This document shows, one piece after another, positions 25,942 through 33,946 of a stretch of 64,000 bases of DNA. This DNA comes from an uncultured Collinsella sp. (lineage in GTDB: Bacteria > Actinomycetota > Coriobacteriia > Coriobacteriales > Coriobacteriaceae), in NCBI GenBank assembly GCA_900758475.1, contig CAAERQ010000003.1, forward strand, positions 10,270-74,269, given 5' to 3'. The translations under genes and the position numbers were made by a program. Positions within the stretch are counted from its first letter, which is position 1. Each line of letters starts with the position of its first letter. The notes beneath the pieces were generated by a model that had not been told where the DNA came from, did no database searches, and saw nothing but the letters and a program-made list of their open reading frames with translations.

Positions 25942-26222
25942 TGGCCGATTTCGGAGCTAACGTCCTGAGCTCCTCGGTCGCCCTTTTAGGCCTGCTCGCC
26001 ATCATGGGCTTGATTTACACCATCTGGTCGCAAATCAACATGAAGAAGAAGCAAAAGTACTTCAAGGAGCTGCACACCGAGCTCAAGCCGGGTCAGGAGG
26101 TTCTTTTCGCCGGCGGTATCTACGGAACCGTCAAAGGCATCGAAGGCGAGAAGGTCCAGATCAAAGTCCGATCCGGAGCCGTCGTAGATGTTTCGCGTTA
26201 CGCGATTCAGGAGATCAAGTAA
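25941..26222 (+). CDS. YajC-like membrane protein within PTS operon
   Basis: A 93-residue YajC-family protein: one N-terminal helix (VALLGLLAIMGLIYTIWSQ), a basic KKKQKYF segment, then ELKPGQEVLFAGGIYGTVKGIEGEKVQIKV, the YajC beta domain. YajC usually accompanies SecDF, but paralogues sit inside mannose-class PTS operons for glycosaminoglycan or galactosamine uptake in streptococci. Here the ATG overlaps the EIIA stop and EIIB follows by 36 bp, so a role linked to the transporter is more likely than general secretion. Confidence 0.85.
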   Translation: MADFGANVLSSSVALLGLLAIMGLIYTIWSQINMKKKQKYFKELHTELKPGQEVLFAGGIYGTVKGIEGEKVQIKVRSGAVVDVSRYAIQEIK

Positions 26223-26258
26223 CTGTCGTCAGCAAATAACGAAAGGAAGCTGATCAAC

Positions 26259-26741
26259 ATGGCAGAACCCAACATTCTTCTTACCCGCATCGATAACCGA
26301 CTGGTTCATGGTCAGGTTGCCACCCAGTGGAACTCCACCCTGGGCTCCAACCTCATCCTCGTCGCCAACGACGACGTGGCGACCAACACCATGCGCCAGA
26401 ACCTCATGAAGATGGCCGCTCCCGCCGGCGTCGCTACGCGTTTCTTCTCTCTGCAGAAGACCATCGACGTCATTGGCAAGGCGAGCCCGCGCCAGAAGAT
26501 CTTCATCGTGGCCGAAACACCGGAAGACGTGCTTACGCTCGTCAAGGGCGGTGTGCCTATAAAGAAGGTAAACATCGGCAACATGCACATGTCGGAAGGA
26601 AAGCGCCAAGTCGCCACCTCCGTCGCAGTTAACGACGAGGATGTCGCTGCGTTTAAAGAGCTGCAGGAATTGGGGGTGGAGTTGGAGATCAGGCGCGTTC
26701 CGAGCACGCCTGTTGAGGACACGAGCAAGCTCTTCTCGTAA
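26259..26741 (+). CDS. PTS EIIB, mannose/sorbose/GalNAc class
   Basis: A 160-residue EIIB. ILLTRIDNRLVHGQVATQW places the phosphorylated His at residue 17; TLVKGGVPIKKVNIGNMH and AFKELQELGVELEIRRVP are conserved class features. It transfers phosphate from EIIA to the sugar carried by EIIC-EIID. GAAAGGAAG precedes the ATG. A same-length paralogue with Tyr at this position lies at 36045-36527. Confidence 0.94.
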   Translation: MAEPNILLTRIDNRLVHGQVATQWNSTLGSNLILVANDDVATNTMRQNLMKMAAPAGVATRFFSLQKTIDVIGKASPRQKIFIVAETPEDVLTLVKGGVPIKKVNIGNMHMSEGKRQVATSVAVNDEDVAAFKELQELGVELEIRRVPSTPVEDTSKLFS

Positions 26742-26831
26742 TCCTCATGATCCACGTTGTCAGGAATGAAACCCTGACATTCTGTACGTGAAATCCAAAG
26801 TGCGTACATTCATTTTGAAAGGAGGAGCAAG

Positions 26832-27632
26832 ATGGAATACTCGATCATCCAGATCGCTCTGGTCTTCGTCGTCACGTTCATCGCGGCAATCGACCAGTTT
26901 GACTTCCTCGAGTCTCTCTATCAGCCCATCGTCACCGGCGCCGTCATCGGTCTTATCCTTGGCGACCTCAACACCGGTCTTCTCGTGGGTGGTACTTATC
27001 AGCTCATGACGATCGGCAACATGCCGATCGGAGGCGCTCAGCCGCCTAACGCCGTCATTGGCGGCATCATGGCAGCCATTCTCGCTATCGCTACGGGTCT
27101 CGAGCCCAACGCGGCAGTCGGCCTTGCCATTCCGTTCGCCCTGCTTGGTCAGCTCGGCGTTACCCTGGTCTTCACGCTTATGTCCCCGCTTATGTCCACG
27201 GCCGATAACATGGCTCATAACGCGGACACCAAGGGCATCGAGCGCCTGAACTACTTCGCCATGGCTCTGCTCGGCCTGATCTTCGCTGTCGTCGTCACCC
27301 TGTTCTTCATCGCTGGCGCTACCATTGGTCAGACCATCGCTTCCGCCATCCCGACTTGGCTGCAGACCGGTCTGTCCGCTGCAGGCGGCATGATGCGCTT
27401 CGTCGGCTTCGCCGTCCTGCTCAAGGTTATGATGAACCGCGATATGTGGGGCTTCTTCCTCATGGGCTTTGGCCTCGCGCTCATCACCGTTGCCAACGAT
27501 TCTCTGGCAACCCCTGCTCTGCTCATCCTCGCTCTCATCGGCTTCGGCATCGCTTTCTGGGACTTCCAGCAGCAGACCGAGCTGAAGGGTGCAGCTGTTT
27601 CTGACGGAGGTGACTTCGAAGATGGCATCTAA
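26832..27632 (+). CDS. PTS EIIC, mannose/GalNAc class
   Basis: A 266-residue integral membrane protein with FDFLESLYQPIVTGAVIGLILGDLNTGLLVGGTYQLMTIGNMPIGGAQPPN, the mannose-class EIIC signature, and multiple helices. With EIID it forms the sugar-conducting channel. A strong AAAGGAGG precedes the ATG, and its end overlaps the EIID start by 11 bp. Confidence 0.94.
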   Translation: MEYSIIQIALVFVVTFIAAIDQFDFLESLYQPIVTGAVIGLILGDLNTGLLVGGTYQLMTIGNMPIGGAQPPNAVIGGIMAAILAIATGLEPNAAVGLAIPFALLGQLGVTLVFTLMSPLMSTADNMAHNADTKGIERLNYFAMALLGLIFAVVVTLFFIAGATIGQTIASAIPTWLQTGLSAAGGMMRFVGFAVLLKVMMNRDMWGFFLMGFGLALITVANDSLATPALLILALIGFGIAFWDFQQQTELKGAAVSDGGDFEDGI

Positions 27633-28704
27633 TGAGTATGTAATCCCGGAGCACTACGAGGATCTCACTCCTGCTCCGCAGCTCGACCAGAAGACCCTCA
27701 ACAAGATGGCTTGGCGCTCCTGCTTCCTGCAGGCCTCGTTCAACTACGAGCGTATGCAGGCCGCTGGCTGGCTCTACTCCATCATCCCCGGTCTGGAGAA
27801 GATCCACACCAACAAGAACGACCTCGCGGCTTCCATGAGCCACAACCTGGAGTTCTTCAACACCCACCCGTTCCTTGTCACCTTTGTTATGGGCATCGTG
27901 CTTTCGCTCGAGCAGAACAAGGTTGACATCCCCACGATCCGCGCCGTCCGCGTCGCCGCAATGGGCCCGCTCGGTGGTATCGGTGACGCTCTGTTCTGGC
28001 TGACGCTCGTGCCTATCACGGCCGGCATCACCTCCAACATGGCCATCAACGGCAACGCCGCTGCACCGATCATCTTCCTGGTGATCTTCAACGTCGTCCA
28101 GTTCGCTCTGCGTTTCTGGCTCATGAACTGGTCCTACAAGCTTGGCACCAGCGCTATTGACGCTCTGACCGCCAACATGCAGGCCTTCACGCGTGCCGCT
28201 TCCATCATGGGCGTCTTCGTCGTCGGTTGCCTGGTCGTCACCATGGGTGGCACCCAGATCAACCTCCAGATCCCCAACGGCACCACCCGTGGCCTCTCCG
28301 CTACTACCGTGATCGTCTCCGAGAAGGAGGCCGAGAACTTCACCGGTATGGAGGGCATCGATACCGAGACTGCTGAGGCCGGTACCATCGCCATGACCGA
28401 TGAGGACGGCAACGCCCTCACCGCTTCCGATGCCGACGGCAACGCTGTCGAGTGCGGCGTCACCGATCTGGGCAACGGCATGGAGTCTGTTACCTACGGT
28501 ACCGTCACCGAGGATCCGGTCAACTTCTCTGTTGCCGACACCCTCAACACCATCGTCCCGAAGCTCGTCCCGCTTATGCTTACGCTGCTGCTTTACTACA
28601 TGTTCGCTAAGCACAGCTGGACCCCGACCAAGGGCATTCTGCTGCTCTTCGTCCTGGGCATCCTGGGCGCTGGCCCGCTTGGTCTCTGGCCGAGCATCTG
28701 GTAA
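27622..28704 (+). CDS. PTS EIID, mannose/GalNAc class, with internal insertion
   Basis: The ATG at 27622 follows GGAGGTGAC and overlaps EIIC. Residues ~20-215 match EIID (MAWRSCFLQASFNYERMQAAGWLYSIIPGLEK, VRVAAMGPLGGIGDALFWLT). The 360-residue length exceeds the usual ~270-300: after INLQIPNG (residue ~220) comes a ~65-residue acidic Thr/Glu/Asp/Gly-rich segment before VADTLNTIVPKLVPLMLTLLLYY resumes the family pattern. The insertion lies where an outward-facing loop is expected. A terminator-like hairpin and a true terminator follow. Confidence 0.92.
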   Translation: MASNEYVIPEHYEDLTPAPQLDQKTLNKMAWRSCFLQASFNYERMQAAGWLYSIIPGLEKIHTNKNDLAASMSHNLEFFNTHPFLVTFVMGIVLSLEQNKVDIPTIRAVRVAAMGPLGGIGDALFWLTLVPITAGITSNMAINGNAAAPIIFLVIFNVVQFALRFWLMNWSYKLGTSAIDALTANMQAFTRAASIMGVFVVGCLVVTMGGTQINLQIPNGTTRGLSATTVIVSEKEAENFTGMEGIDTETAEAGTIAMTDEDGNALTASDADGNAVECGVTDLGNGMESVTYGTVTEDPVNFSVADTLNTIVPKLVPLMLTLLLYYMFAKHSWTPTKGILLLFVLGILGAGPLGLWPSIW

Positions 28705-28770
28705 GGCTCTAGCTTGAGGGGTGTGTCCCTACGCGGCTCACACCCCGACCCCTTAAGCCATGTGTATGTT

Positions 28771-28810
28771 AAAAGCCGCGTGCTCGAAAGAGCGCGCGGC
28801 TTTTGTTTTC
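28771..28810 (+). terminator. rho-independent terminator after EIID
   Basis: AAAAGCCGCGTGCTC pairs with GAGCGCGCGGCTTTT around GAAA, then TGTTTTC. A second inverted repeat (CTTGAGGGGTGTG...CACACCCC...CTTAAG, 28713-28756) lies just before it. Confidence 0.85.
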
Positions 28811-28889
28811 TTAATGATTCGGGTGTGGCAGACAGATAATGCATAACACCCTAGGTAGTTAGCCGAATTCGAGCAAAAGGGAGGATAGG

Positions 28890-29621
28890 ATGGCGATCGG
28901 AGCGCGTAAGCAACCGCTGTACGATCAGCTGGTCGATATTCTGACCGAAAAGATTGACCATGAATATCGCGCCGGTGACATGATTCCTTCCGAGCGCGAA
29001 CTTTCGGAGCGCTATGGTCTCTCGCGCACTACGGTACGCCTGGCTCTGCAGGAACTGGAGCGTTTAGGACTGGTGGTTCGGCAGCACGGTCGCGGTACCT
29101 TTGTGACCGACCGTTCGGCAAAGGCAACCAATCTTATGCAGTCCTACAGCTTTACCGAGCAGATGCGCGCGATGGGTCGCGACCCCGAGACCACGATTCT
29201 CGATTTTTGCGAGATGGAGGCCGATAAGAATCTGGCTGAGCATATGGGATTGCGTATCGGTGATCGCATTTTTAAGCTCAAGCGTCTTCGTTCTGCCGAC
29301 AACATGCCCATGATGGTCGAACGCAGCTATCTACCGGTTCGTCAATTTCTATCCCTAAAGCGACCACTGCTAGAGCGTAAGCCGCTTTACGATGTGATTG
29401 AGCAAGACTTTCAGCAAAAGATACGCGTGGCCGAAGAGGAGTTCTATGCGAGCATAGCCCGTCCCACCGATGCTCACCTTTTGGGAATTGTCGAGGGCTC
29501 GCCTGTGCTCGACTTGGTCAGGACTACGTATAACGAGTCAAACGAGGTTGTGGAGTATACACTCTCGGTTGCTCGTGCCGATCAGTTTAAATACAAGGTT
29601 TACCACCAGCGCAGCAACTAG
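28890..29621 (+). CDS. GntR-family regulator with UTRA domain
   Basis: A 243-residue HutC/FadR-type GntR. The winged HTH is PLYDQLVDILTEKIDHEYRAGDMIPSERELSERYGLSRTTVRLALQELERLGLVVRQHGRGTFV. The C-terminal UTRA ligand domain includes VERSYLPVRQFLSL and TTYNESNEVVEYTLSVARADQFKY. Such regulators respond to GlcNAc-6-P, GalN-6-P or related phosphosugars. It lies between the PTS genes and agaS, and identical TGGTTACTACCAG sites upstream of both are the probable operators. GGGAGGATAGG precedes the ATG. Confidence 0.92.
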   Translation: MAIGARKQPLYDQLVDILTEKIDHEYRAGDMIPSERELSERYGLSRTTVRLALQELERLGLVVRQHGRGTFVTDRSAKATNLMQSYSFTEQMRAMGRDPETTILDFCEMEADKNLAEHMGLRIGDRIFKLKRLRSADNMPMMVERSYLPVRQFLSLKRPLLERKPLYDVIEQDFQQKIRVAEEEFYASIARPTDAHLLGIVEGSPVLDLVRTTYNESNEVVEYTLSVARADQFKYKVYHQRSN

Positions 29622-29660
29622 TGTTTGCATCGTTTCCATATGGTGATTCTTTGCATTTAA

Positions 29661-29674
29661 CTGGTTACTACCAG
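29661..29674. promoter_or_regulatory. GntR-type operator CTGGT-TACT-ACCAG before agaS
   Basis: A perfect CTGGT/ACCAG palindrome with a TACT centre, 17 bp upstream of a TATAAT (29691-29696), so it overlaps the -35 region. Confidence 0.65.
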
Positions 29675-29735
29675 ATAACCAACCGAAGTGTATAATTGCA
29701 CGTCAGAGGATTACTTCTAGAGAGAGGTATTAGAA

Positions 29736-30902
29736 ATGTTCGAGAAGAGTGTCGAGGAGCTCACCGAGCTCGGCGCCCAGATCACCACGGCCGAGATTGC
29801 TCAGCAGCCCGAGCTTTGGCGCGATACGCTCAACATCTATCGCGAGAACAAGGAGGCCATCGAGGCCTTCCTGGCCGAGGCTCGCGCTATGGGCGAGGGT
29901 CGTCTGTCCGTTGTCTTCACCGGTGCCGGTACGTCCGACTACGTTGGCGATACCTGCGCCCCGTACCTGCGTCACGCTGGCAACACTGATCTCTACGACT
30001 TTAAGCCCATCGCCACGACCGACATCGTGAGCGCCCCGCGCGACTTCCTGCGCGCCGAGGATCCCACGCTCGTGGTCTCCTTTGCCCGCTCTGGCAACAG
30101 CCCCGAGAGCCTTGCCGCCGTTGCCGTTGCCAAGGAGCTCGTCCACAACGTCAAGTTCCTCAACATCACCTGCGCACCCGAGGGCAAGCTTGCCGTCGAG
30201 TCTGCCGATGATCCCAATGCGCTGACGCTGCTCATTCCGCGCGCCAACGACAAGGGCTTCGCCATGACCGGTTCTTATTCCTGCATGACCCTGCTCTCCA
30301 CCCTTATTTTCGACACTGCCTCTGACGAGCAGAAGGCCGAGTGGGTCGAGACGATTGCCAAGATGGGCGAGGAGGTCATCTCCCGTGAGCCTGAGATCGC
30401 CGATTACCTGGCTGGCGATTTCAACCGCGTGACCTACTTGGGTTCTGGCTCCTTCGGTGGCCTTGCTCAGGAGAGCCAGCTCAAGATCCTCGAGCTCGCT
30501 CACGGTCTGGTCGCTACTTCCTACGACACCTCCATGGGCTATCGTCACGGACCTAAGTCCTTCGTCGACGATAAGACGCTCGTCTTCGTGTTCGTCAACA
30601 ACGACGCCTACACCCGTCAGTACGACATCGACATCCTCAACGAGATCGGTGGCGACGAGATCGCTCAGCACACCATCGCCGTTCAGCAGGAAGGTGCCAC
30701 CGTCTATGAGGGTGAGTCCTTCACCTTTAAGGGCTACGAGGCACTTCCCGAGGGTTACCTTGCTCTGCCGTTCGTGATGTATGCCCAGGCTATCAGCCTG
30801 CTCAATTCCGTCCGCGTGGGCAACACGCCCGATACGCCGAGCCCCACCGGCACGGTCAACCGCGTGGTTAAGGGCGTGACGATTCACCCCTTCACCGCTT
30901 AA
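29736..30902 (+). CDS. agaS: AgaS-type galactosamine-6-phosphate isomerase/deaminase
   Basis: A 388-residue tandem SIS-domain protein. VVFTGAGTSDYVGD and VVSFARSGNSPES form the first sugar-phosphate site; YLGSGSFGGLAQESQLKILELAHG, MGYRHGPKSF and the second SIS fold follow. AgaS converts galactosamine-6-P to tagatose-6-P with release of ammonia. Its position between a mannose-class PTS with GntR and a deacetylase gene, with a tagatose-6-P kinase-like gene downstream, supports this over glucosamine chemistry. Confidence 0.88.
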   Translation: MFEKSVEELTELGAQITTAEIAQQPELWRDTLNIYRENKEAIEAFLAEARAMGEGRLSVVFTGAGTSDYVGDTCAPYLRHAGNTDLYDFKPIATTDIVSAPRDFLRAEDPTLVVSFARSGNSPESLAAVAVAKELVHNVKFLNITCAPEGKLAVESADDPNALTLLIPRANDKGFAMTGSYSCMTLLSTLIFDTASDEQKAEWVETIAKMGEEVISREPEIADYLAGDFNRVTYLGSGSFGGLAQESQLKILELAHGLVATSYDTSMGYRHGPKSFVDDKTLVFVFVNNDAYTRQYDIDILNEIGGDEIAQHTIAVQQEGATVYEGESFTFKGYEALPEGYLALPFVMYAQAISLLNSVRVGNTPDTPSPTGTVNRVVKGVTIHPFTA

Positions 30903-30915
30903 TCGCGTCCCCCTG

Positions 30916-30958
30916 TAAGGGCGCCCGTCCGCTCATAACGGCGGGCGGGCGCTTTTTG
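30916..30958 (+). terminator. rho-independent terminator after agaS
   Basis: AGGGCGCCCGTCCG-type arm pairs with CGGGCGGGCGCT around CTCATAACG, then TTTTTG. Confidence 0.85.
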
Positions 30959-31019
30959 TTTTACGTGAGCTGGGTATAAGCATTACCACAGTCAACTGCT
31001 TTAGAAGCGAGGAGTGCAT

Positions 31020-32189
31020 ATGAGCACGTACGCAATTAAGGCTGACAAGTTCTTCTTGCCGGCAGGCCCGCAACTGGGCGGCTATCTTATGGTCGAGGAT
31101 GGCGTTTTTGGCGCCTGGCAGGCCGACGAGCCCTCTTGCGAGATTAAGGACTACACGGGATCGTGGATCGCACCGGGTATGGTCGATACTCACATCCATG
31201 GCTTCTACAACCACTCAACTACCGATAACGATCCCGAGGGCATCGATATCAGCTCAACCGAGCTCGCCCGTCGCGGTACCACCAGCTGGCTGCCCACGAC
31301 GTTCACCGATGGCGTCGAACAGATCAAGGACGCCTGCGCTGCTATCGCCAAGGCGGACGAGGGCCGCGGCCCCGACTTCTGCGGTGCCCGCATTCAGGGC
31401 ATCTACCTGGAGGGCCCCTTCTTTACCATGAAGCACGTGGGCGCGCAGAACCCCGCTTACCTGATTGACCCCTCCGAGGAGGTTTTCGACCAGTGGCAGG
31501 AGGCTGCGGGCGGTCGCATCGTTAAGAGCGCCATGGCCGCCGAGCGCGACGGTGCCGCTGCTTATGCGGCTGCTCTGAACGCCAAGGGCGTGGTGACCAG
31601 CATCGGTCACTCCGACGCCACCTACGATGAGTGCATCGCCGCTATCAATGCCGGTGCCAGCTGCTTTACGCATACCTATAACGGCCAGCGCGGTCTGCAT
31701 CACCGTGAGCCCGGTGTCGTGGGTGCTGCCATGTCTACGCCCGAGACCTACGCCGAGATCATCTGTGACGGCAAGCACGTAAACCCTGCCGCCATCAAGG
31801 CGCTGCTGCAGGCAAAGGGCTGGCAGCACACGGTACTCATCACCGACTGCCTGGGTTGCGGCGGCATGCCCGAGGGCAGCTACACCAGTGGCGGCATGGA
31901 CGTCATCATGAAGGACAACCTGTGCTGGCTCGCCGACGGCAAGAGCATTGCCGGCTCGGTGCTCACGCTTGCCCAGGGCGTCAAGAACATCGTCGACTGG
32001 GGCATCGCCAGCGCCGATATCGCCATTCGCATGGCAACTGAGGTGCCGGCACGCTCCGCGCACATCGAGGATAAGTGCGGCAGCATCATGCCGGGTCGCG
32101 ACGCCGACTTTGTCGTGTTCGACCATGAGCTCACCCTCGTCGAGACGTATGTTGGCGGCCAGAGCGTCGGCAACGCCTTTACCGAGTAA
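31020..32189 (+). CDS. nagA: N-acetylgalactosamine/glucosamine-6-phosphate deacetylase
   Basis: The ATG at 31020 follows GAGGAG by 5 bp. The 389-residue amidohydrolase has MVDTHIHGFYNH (metal site), IYLEGPFF, SIGHSDATYDE, CFTHTYNGQRGLHHREPG and LITDCLGCGGMPEGSY. It removes acetate from the amino-sugar 6-phosphate. The neighbouring agaS suggests the GalNAc-6-P (AgaA) role, but GlcNAc-6-P activity cannot be excluded. A degenerate copy of its last ~40 codons lies at 34908-35047. Confidence 0.9.
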   Translation: MSTYAIKADKFFLPAGPQLGGYLMVEDGVFGAWQADEPSCEIKDYTGSWIAPGMVDTHIHGFYNHSTTDNDPEGIDISSTELARRGTTSWLPTTFTDGVEQIKDACAAIAKADEGRGPDFCGARIQGIYLEGPFFTMKHVGAQNPAYLIDPSEEVFDQWQEAAGGRIVKSAMAAERDGAAAYAAALNAKGVVTSIGHSDATYDECIAAINAGASCFTHTYNGQRGLHHREPGVVGAAMSTPETYAEIICDGKHVNPAAIKALLQAKGWQHTVLITDCLGCGGMPEGSYTSGGMDVIMKDNLCWLADGKSIAGSVLTLAQGVKNIVDWGIASADIAIRMATEVPARSAHIEDKCGSIMPGRDADFVVFDHELTLVETYVGGQSVGNAFTE

Positions 32190-32197
32190 CGATAGAA

Positions 32198-32237
32198 AAA
32201 GACGGCGGGCCCGAATCTGCTCGGACCCGCCGTATGG
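32198..32237. terminator. terminator-like hairpin between convergent nagA and flavodoxin genes
   Basis: ACGGCGGGCCCGA pairs imperfectly with TCGGACCCGCCGT. A-run before it and no strong T-run after it suggest weak, possibly bidirectional activity. Confidence 0.55.
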
Positions 32238-32264
32238 GTTAAACGCTCAAAAGCACCTTAACAG

Positions 32265-32849
32265 TTACAGCTTGTTAGCGATCTTCTTTGCCGTGCGCTT
32301 GACGCCGGCCACAAGACCCCCCGCGGGATGCTCCTTTTCGTATGCTAGACGCTTCTCGCGCTTGGCGTACTCTTCGACGATGATGTCGCCATACTCGTCT
32401 TCGATCTTGTCGAAGAAGTCGACGGCGCCCTTAATTTCCTCAGCGGTCGGGTGTCCCTTCTGGACGCCGCCGGTAATCTTGAACGGACCCCACGTGTCAA
32501 ATCCGGGGCAGCCGTAGACACCCATAAAGATGGCCTGCCTCATGCGGCAGATGCCATCGATATCCTTGCCGTACCACTTGTTTTTGCCACCGTAGGTCAT
32601 AAGGCCAAACACCTTGTCCTGCGGCTGCAGCACGTTCGTGAGCACGCGCGCCATATCTTTGTCGATCTCGGAGTAATAGATGCCCGTGGCGACACCGATC
32701 AGATGGTATTCGTGCAGGTCGGGGTACTCGTTTTTACCGAGTGACTTCACGTCGAGGGTATCGATTTCGGGGTGTGCCTCAACGATGGCGTCCACGAGCT
32801 TTTTCGTATTGCCGTGGTGGCGTGAGGCATAAAGGATGATGGTTCGCAT
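32265..32849 (-). CDS. flavodoxin-family protein
   Basis: The ATG at 32849 gives MRTIILYASRHHGNTKKLVDAIVEAHPEI, a flavodoxin FMN-phosphate loop (YASRHHGNTK), followed by LIGVATGIYYSEIDKDMARV and FGLMTYGG; the tail is basic (RTAKKIANKL). The 194-residue length suits a flavodoxin domain with extension. It probably carries electrons in an FMN-dependent reaction. It interrupts the amino-sugar cluster on the opposite strand and has no obvious metabolic link. Confidence 0.85.
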   Translation of the reverse strand: MRTIILYASRHHGNTKKLVDAIVEAHPEIDTLDVKSLGKNEYPDLHEYHLIGVATGIYYSEIDKDMARVLTNVLQPQDKVFGLMTYGGKNKWYGKDIDGICRMRQAIFMGVYGCPGFDTWGPFKITGGVQKGHPTAEEIKGAVDFFDKIEDEYGDIIVEEYAKREKRLAYEKEHPAGGLVAGVKRTAKKIANKL

Positions 32850-33005
32850 AAGAAGGCCTTTCAGCTGTAATTGCATCAATGTCTGTATGGTACCCCGTTG
32901 CATGCCTGGGAAACCGGACGCATCGATGAACGTGCGGGTTTGTCCTTTGGTCAGGGCCGAGACGGGTTCTTGCGAGCAAAAAGCAGTTGTTCGAAAGGAT
33001 GGACA

Positions 33006-33887
33006 ATGGAATACGCTCTCTCCAACGATTCGATTTCTATCAAGGTCTCCACGGCCGGCGGCTCGTTTACCTCGATTGAGGCTGGAGGTCGCGAGTACTT
33101 GTGGCAGGGCGATCCCGCCGTGTGGTCCGGCCAGGCACCGATTTGCTTCCCGATTTGCGGAGGTTTGCGCGATAACAGCGCCATGACGTTTGCCGGACAT
33201 CATGTGAAGCTCGCCCGCCACGGCTTTGCGCGCAAGCAGGAGTGGAAGCTGTTGAGCCAAAGCGCAAACGAGCTGGCTATGTGCCTGGCATCCGAGGATA
33301 ACGCCGCGCTGCTGAGCGATTATCCGTATCCGTTTAAACTTGTCGCCCGCTATACGCTCGAGGACGCCGCCGTGCGTGTCTCCTATGAGGTTACCAACGA
33401 GGGCACCGAGGACATGCCTTTCTTTATCGGTGGACACCCCGGCTTTAGGTGTCCGCTCGACGAGGGCGAGTCCTATACGGACTACGAGCTGCGCTTTGAG
33501 AAGGACGAAGCTGCGGAGCTCTGCACCGCCGTTCCTTCGACTGGCTTGATTGATGTGGACAGGCGCTCCAAGAACCCCATGGTGGGAAAGACGCTGCCTT
33601 TGTCGCATGAGCTCTTCGATTTTGCGGAGACCATCTTTGACGTGCTCGAGAGCCGTCAGGTCACGCTTTCCAAAAAGGGCGAGGACAAGGGCGTTCGCCT
33701 GAGCTTTGAGGGCTTCCCGTACCTCATTGTGTGGAGCAAGCCCGAGGGTGATTATGTGGCAGTTGAACCCTGGGGCGGCCTCTCGACCTGTTCCGATGAG
33801 GATGACGTGCTTGAGCACAAGCGCGGCTGCCTTATCGCCAAGCCCAAAGAAACCATCGTGCGCTCGTTCACAATCGAGATTCTGTAG
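33006..33887 (+). CDS. lacX: LacX-type aldose 1-epimerase-like protein (copy 1)
   Basis: The ATG at 33006 follows GAAAGGA. The 293-residue product is a galactose mutarotase-like beta-sandwich with GGREYLWQGDPAVWSGQAPICFPICGG, KLARHGFARKQEW and MPFFIGGHPGFRCPLDEG; LacX of lactococcal lac operons is the closest named relative. It probably interconverts anomers of a phosphorylated or free galactose-type sugar. lacC follows by 59 bp. The pair is duplicated at 62034-63906. Confidence 0.85.
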   Translation: MEYALSNDSISIKVSTAGGSFTSIEAGGREYLWQGDPAVWSGQAPICFPICGGLRDNSAMTFAGHHVKLARHGFARKQEWKLLSQSANELAMCLASEDNAALLSDYPYPFKLVARYTLEDAAVRVSYEVTNEGTEDMPFFIGGHPGFRCPLDEGESYTDYELRFEKDEAAELCTAVPSTGLIDVDRRSKNPMVGKTLPLSHELFDFAETIFDVLESRQVTLSKKGEDKGVRLSFEGFPYLIVWSKPEGDYVAVEPWGGLSTCSDEDDVLEHKRGCLIAKPKETIVRSFTIEIL

Positions 33888-33946
33888 TCGCATGTAGCCA
33901 ATTCGTTTTGCAAGGCATAAGGAGCCTGCGAGATAAGGAGCTAGAA

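Noticed and set aside
32850..33893. Long minus-strand extension of the flavodoxin frame
   Set aside because: It is the antisense of lacX; the flavodoxin fold begins exactly at the ATG at 32849.
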